From: Lachnospiraceae bacterium UBA7480
GTDB taxonomy: Bacteria > Bacillota > Clostridia > Lachnospirales > Lachnospiraceae
DNA length: 6,321 nucleotides
Assembly: GCA_002479655.1 (NCBI GenBank)
Contig: DLOQ01000069.1
Location: forward strand, 194 to 6,514
Reading direction: 5' to 3'
Shown here one piece after another: positions 5,533 through 6,321 of the stretch; positions within the stretch are counted from its first letter, which is position 1; each line of letters opens with the position of its first letter. Position numbers and translations under genes: made by a program. The notes under the pieces were generated by a model. That model did not search any database, had not been told where the DNA came from, and saw only the letters and a list, made by a program, of their open reading frames with translations.

Positions 5533-6321
5533 ATGACTACATGTGCAACGATACGAAACAATATGAAAACTCCATTCGGACTGCATGGAAGACTCCATGT
5601 TCAGGGGACGCAGCTTATGGACGAGCATAACGCTCCCTGCCAGCTTCGGGGCTTGAGCACGCACAATCTTTCCAATTATCCGGAATATGTGAATGAAGCG
5701 GCGCTTACCCAGATGGCTGATGAATGGAAGATCAGCGTTTTCCGCCTTGCCATGTATTCCGGAGATGCTGACGGATTTCAGGGGTATGCCACCGGGGACG
5801 ACACTCACCGAAAGGAGCTGGAAAACCTGATTCAAAAAGCAGCTGAGATCACCGCAAAATTAGGCATCTATCTGATCATCGACTGGCACTGCCTGTTAGA
5901 TACCGATCCCAATACGCATGTTGATATGGCGGTACATTTTTTTCAAAAGATGTGTGCTGCCTTAAAAGAGCATGACCATATCATTTATGAAATATGCAAT
6001 GAACCAAACGGTGACACCACATGGAAAGATATCTGCCGCTATGCCGATACCGTCATCCCCGCGATCAAAGCCATCGATGACAGTAAGGTAATCATTGTCG
6101 GCACGCCCAAATGGTCACAGCGTGTAGATGAAGCGGCTCCGCTTCCCTATGACAATCTGGTCTATACCCTTCATTTTTATGCGGATACCCATAAAGAAGA
6201 ACTCCGCACCATTATGGAACATGCCATTGCGGACGGGCTTCCCATTTTTGTAAGCGAGTTCGGCATATGCGCCGCCGACGGCGCAGGCGCCATCAACCTT
6301 AAAGAAACAGATCTGTGGCTT
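5533..6321 (+). CDS. GH5 family endo-beta-glucanase (cellulase), 3' end outside window
   Basis: This is a glycoside hydrolase family 5 protein, expected to cleave beta-1,4-glucan chains with retention. The first 263 residues are visible and the frame is open to the window edge. Motifs occur in order: GTQLMDE and QLRGLSTHNL (25-46), VFRLAMY with Arg71, LIIDWH with His119, IYEICNEPNG with the acid/base Glu157, VGTPKWSQ (189-196), YTLHFYADTH with His214 and Tyr216, and FVSEFGIC with the nucleophile Glu242. These resemble the GH5 subfamily 2 style of Bacillus and clostridial endoglucanases. The ATG at 5533 follows AAGGA with 7-base spacing. The N-terminus (MTTCATIRNNMKTPFGLHG) has no hydrophobic signal sequence and goes almost directly into the catalytic domain, so the protein looks cytoplasmic. 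It may act on imported oligosaccharides. Binding modules could still lie beyond the window at the C-terminus. Confidence 0.92.
   Translation, partial: MTTCATIRNNMKTPFGLHGRLHVQGTQLMDEHNAPCQLRGLSTHNLSNYPEYVNEAALTQMADEWKISVFRLAMYSGDADGFQGYATGDDTHRKELENLIQKAAEITAKLGIYLIIDWHCLLDTDPNTHVDMAVHFFQKMCAALKEHDHIIYEICNEPNGDTTWKDICRYADTVIPAIKAIDDSKVIIVGTPKWSQRVDEAAPLPYDNLVYTLHFYADTHKEELRTIMEHAIADGLPIFVSEFGICAADGAGAINLKETDLWL

Noticed and set aside
5346..5561. 71-codon minus-strand frame in the fprA-GH5 intergenic region
   Set aside because: It covers both promoters and the GH5 ribosome site, has no ribosome site of its own, and looks like chance opening in AT-rich DNA.
5515..5835. 106-codon minus-strand frame
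   Set aside because: It is antisense to the GH5 catalytic domain and shows no domain of its own.

Overview
The window reads as chromosomal DNA of an anaerobic Firmicute, most likely a Lachnospiraceae-type Clostridium. The main clues are an A-type flavodiiron protein (FprA), a stand-alone glycyl-radical domain whose sequence matches clostridial pyruvate formate-lyase, strong AGGAGG ribosome binding sites, AT-rich intergenic regions with TTGNNN/TATAAT-like promoters, and a GH5 beta-glucanase. No tRNA, rRNA, CRISPR array, insertion sequence or integrase was seen. The genus assignment is inference from protein style only.

Seven genes lie on the minus strand and one on the plus strand. On the minus strand, in order of transcription from right to left, they are fprA (5340-4171), nagA (4140-2848), a 79-residue grcA-like glycyl-radical gene (2737-2498), a MutT-type NUDIX hydrolase (2423-1959, followed by a clear intrinsic terminator), a 4HBT acyl-CoA thioesterase (1724-1287), a membrane-anchored J-domain protein with an acidic tandem repeat (1273-560), and an ECF-type sigma factor (447 to beyond the left edge). 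At the right edge a GH5 endoglucanase-like gene starts at 5533 on the plus strand. It diverges from fprA across a 192-base intergenic region that holds promoter elements for both directions.

Spacing and signals suggest three transcription blocks on the minus strand. fprA and nagA are 30 bases apart behind a TATAAT promoter. grcA and the NUDIX gene follow a well-formed promoter 20 bases past the nagA stop and end at the 1911-1947 hairpin. The thioesterase and J-domain genes are 13 bases apart behind an extended -10 promoter, with the sigma gene either reading on from them or using its own leader. Three start codons differ from the longest open frame: the thioesterase (GTG at 1724), the NUDIX gene (ATG at 2423) and fprA (ATG at 5340), each because of Shine-Dalgarno spacing.

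The most interesting theme is that three neighbouring genes deal with oxygen damage in an anaerobe: removal of O2 or NO (FprA), repair of oxygen-cleaved pyruvate formate-lyase (GrcA-like), and sanitation of oxidised nucleotides (MutT-like). An AT-rich dyad sits at the predicted transcription start of the grcA-like gene and looks like a regulator site. The individual families are known. The grouping, the dyad, the sigma-gene leader and the acidic-repeat J-domain protein are the items most worth checking.
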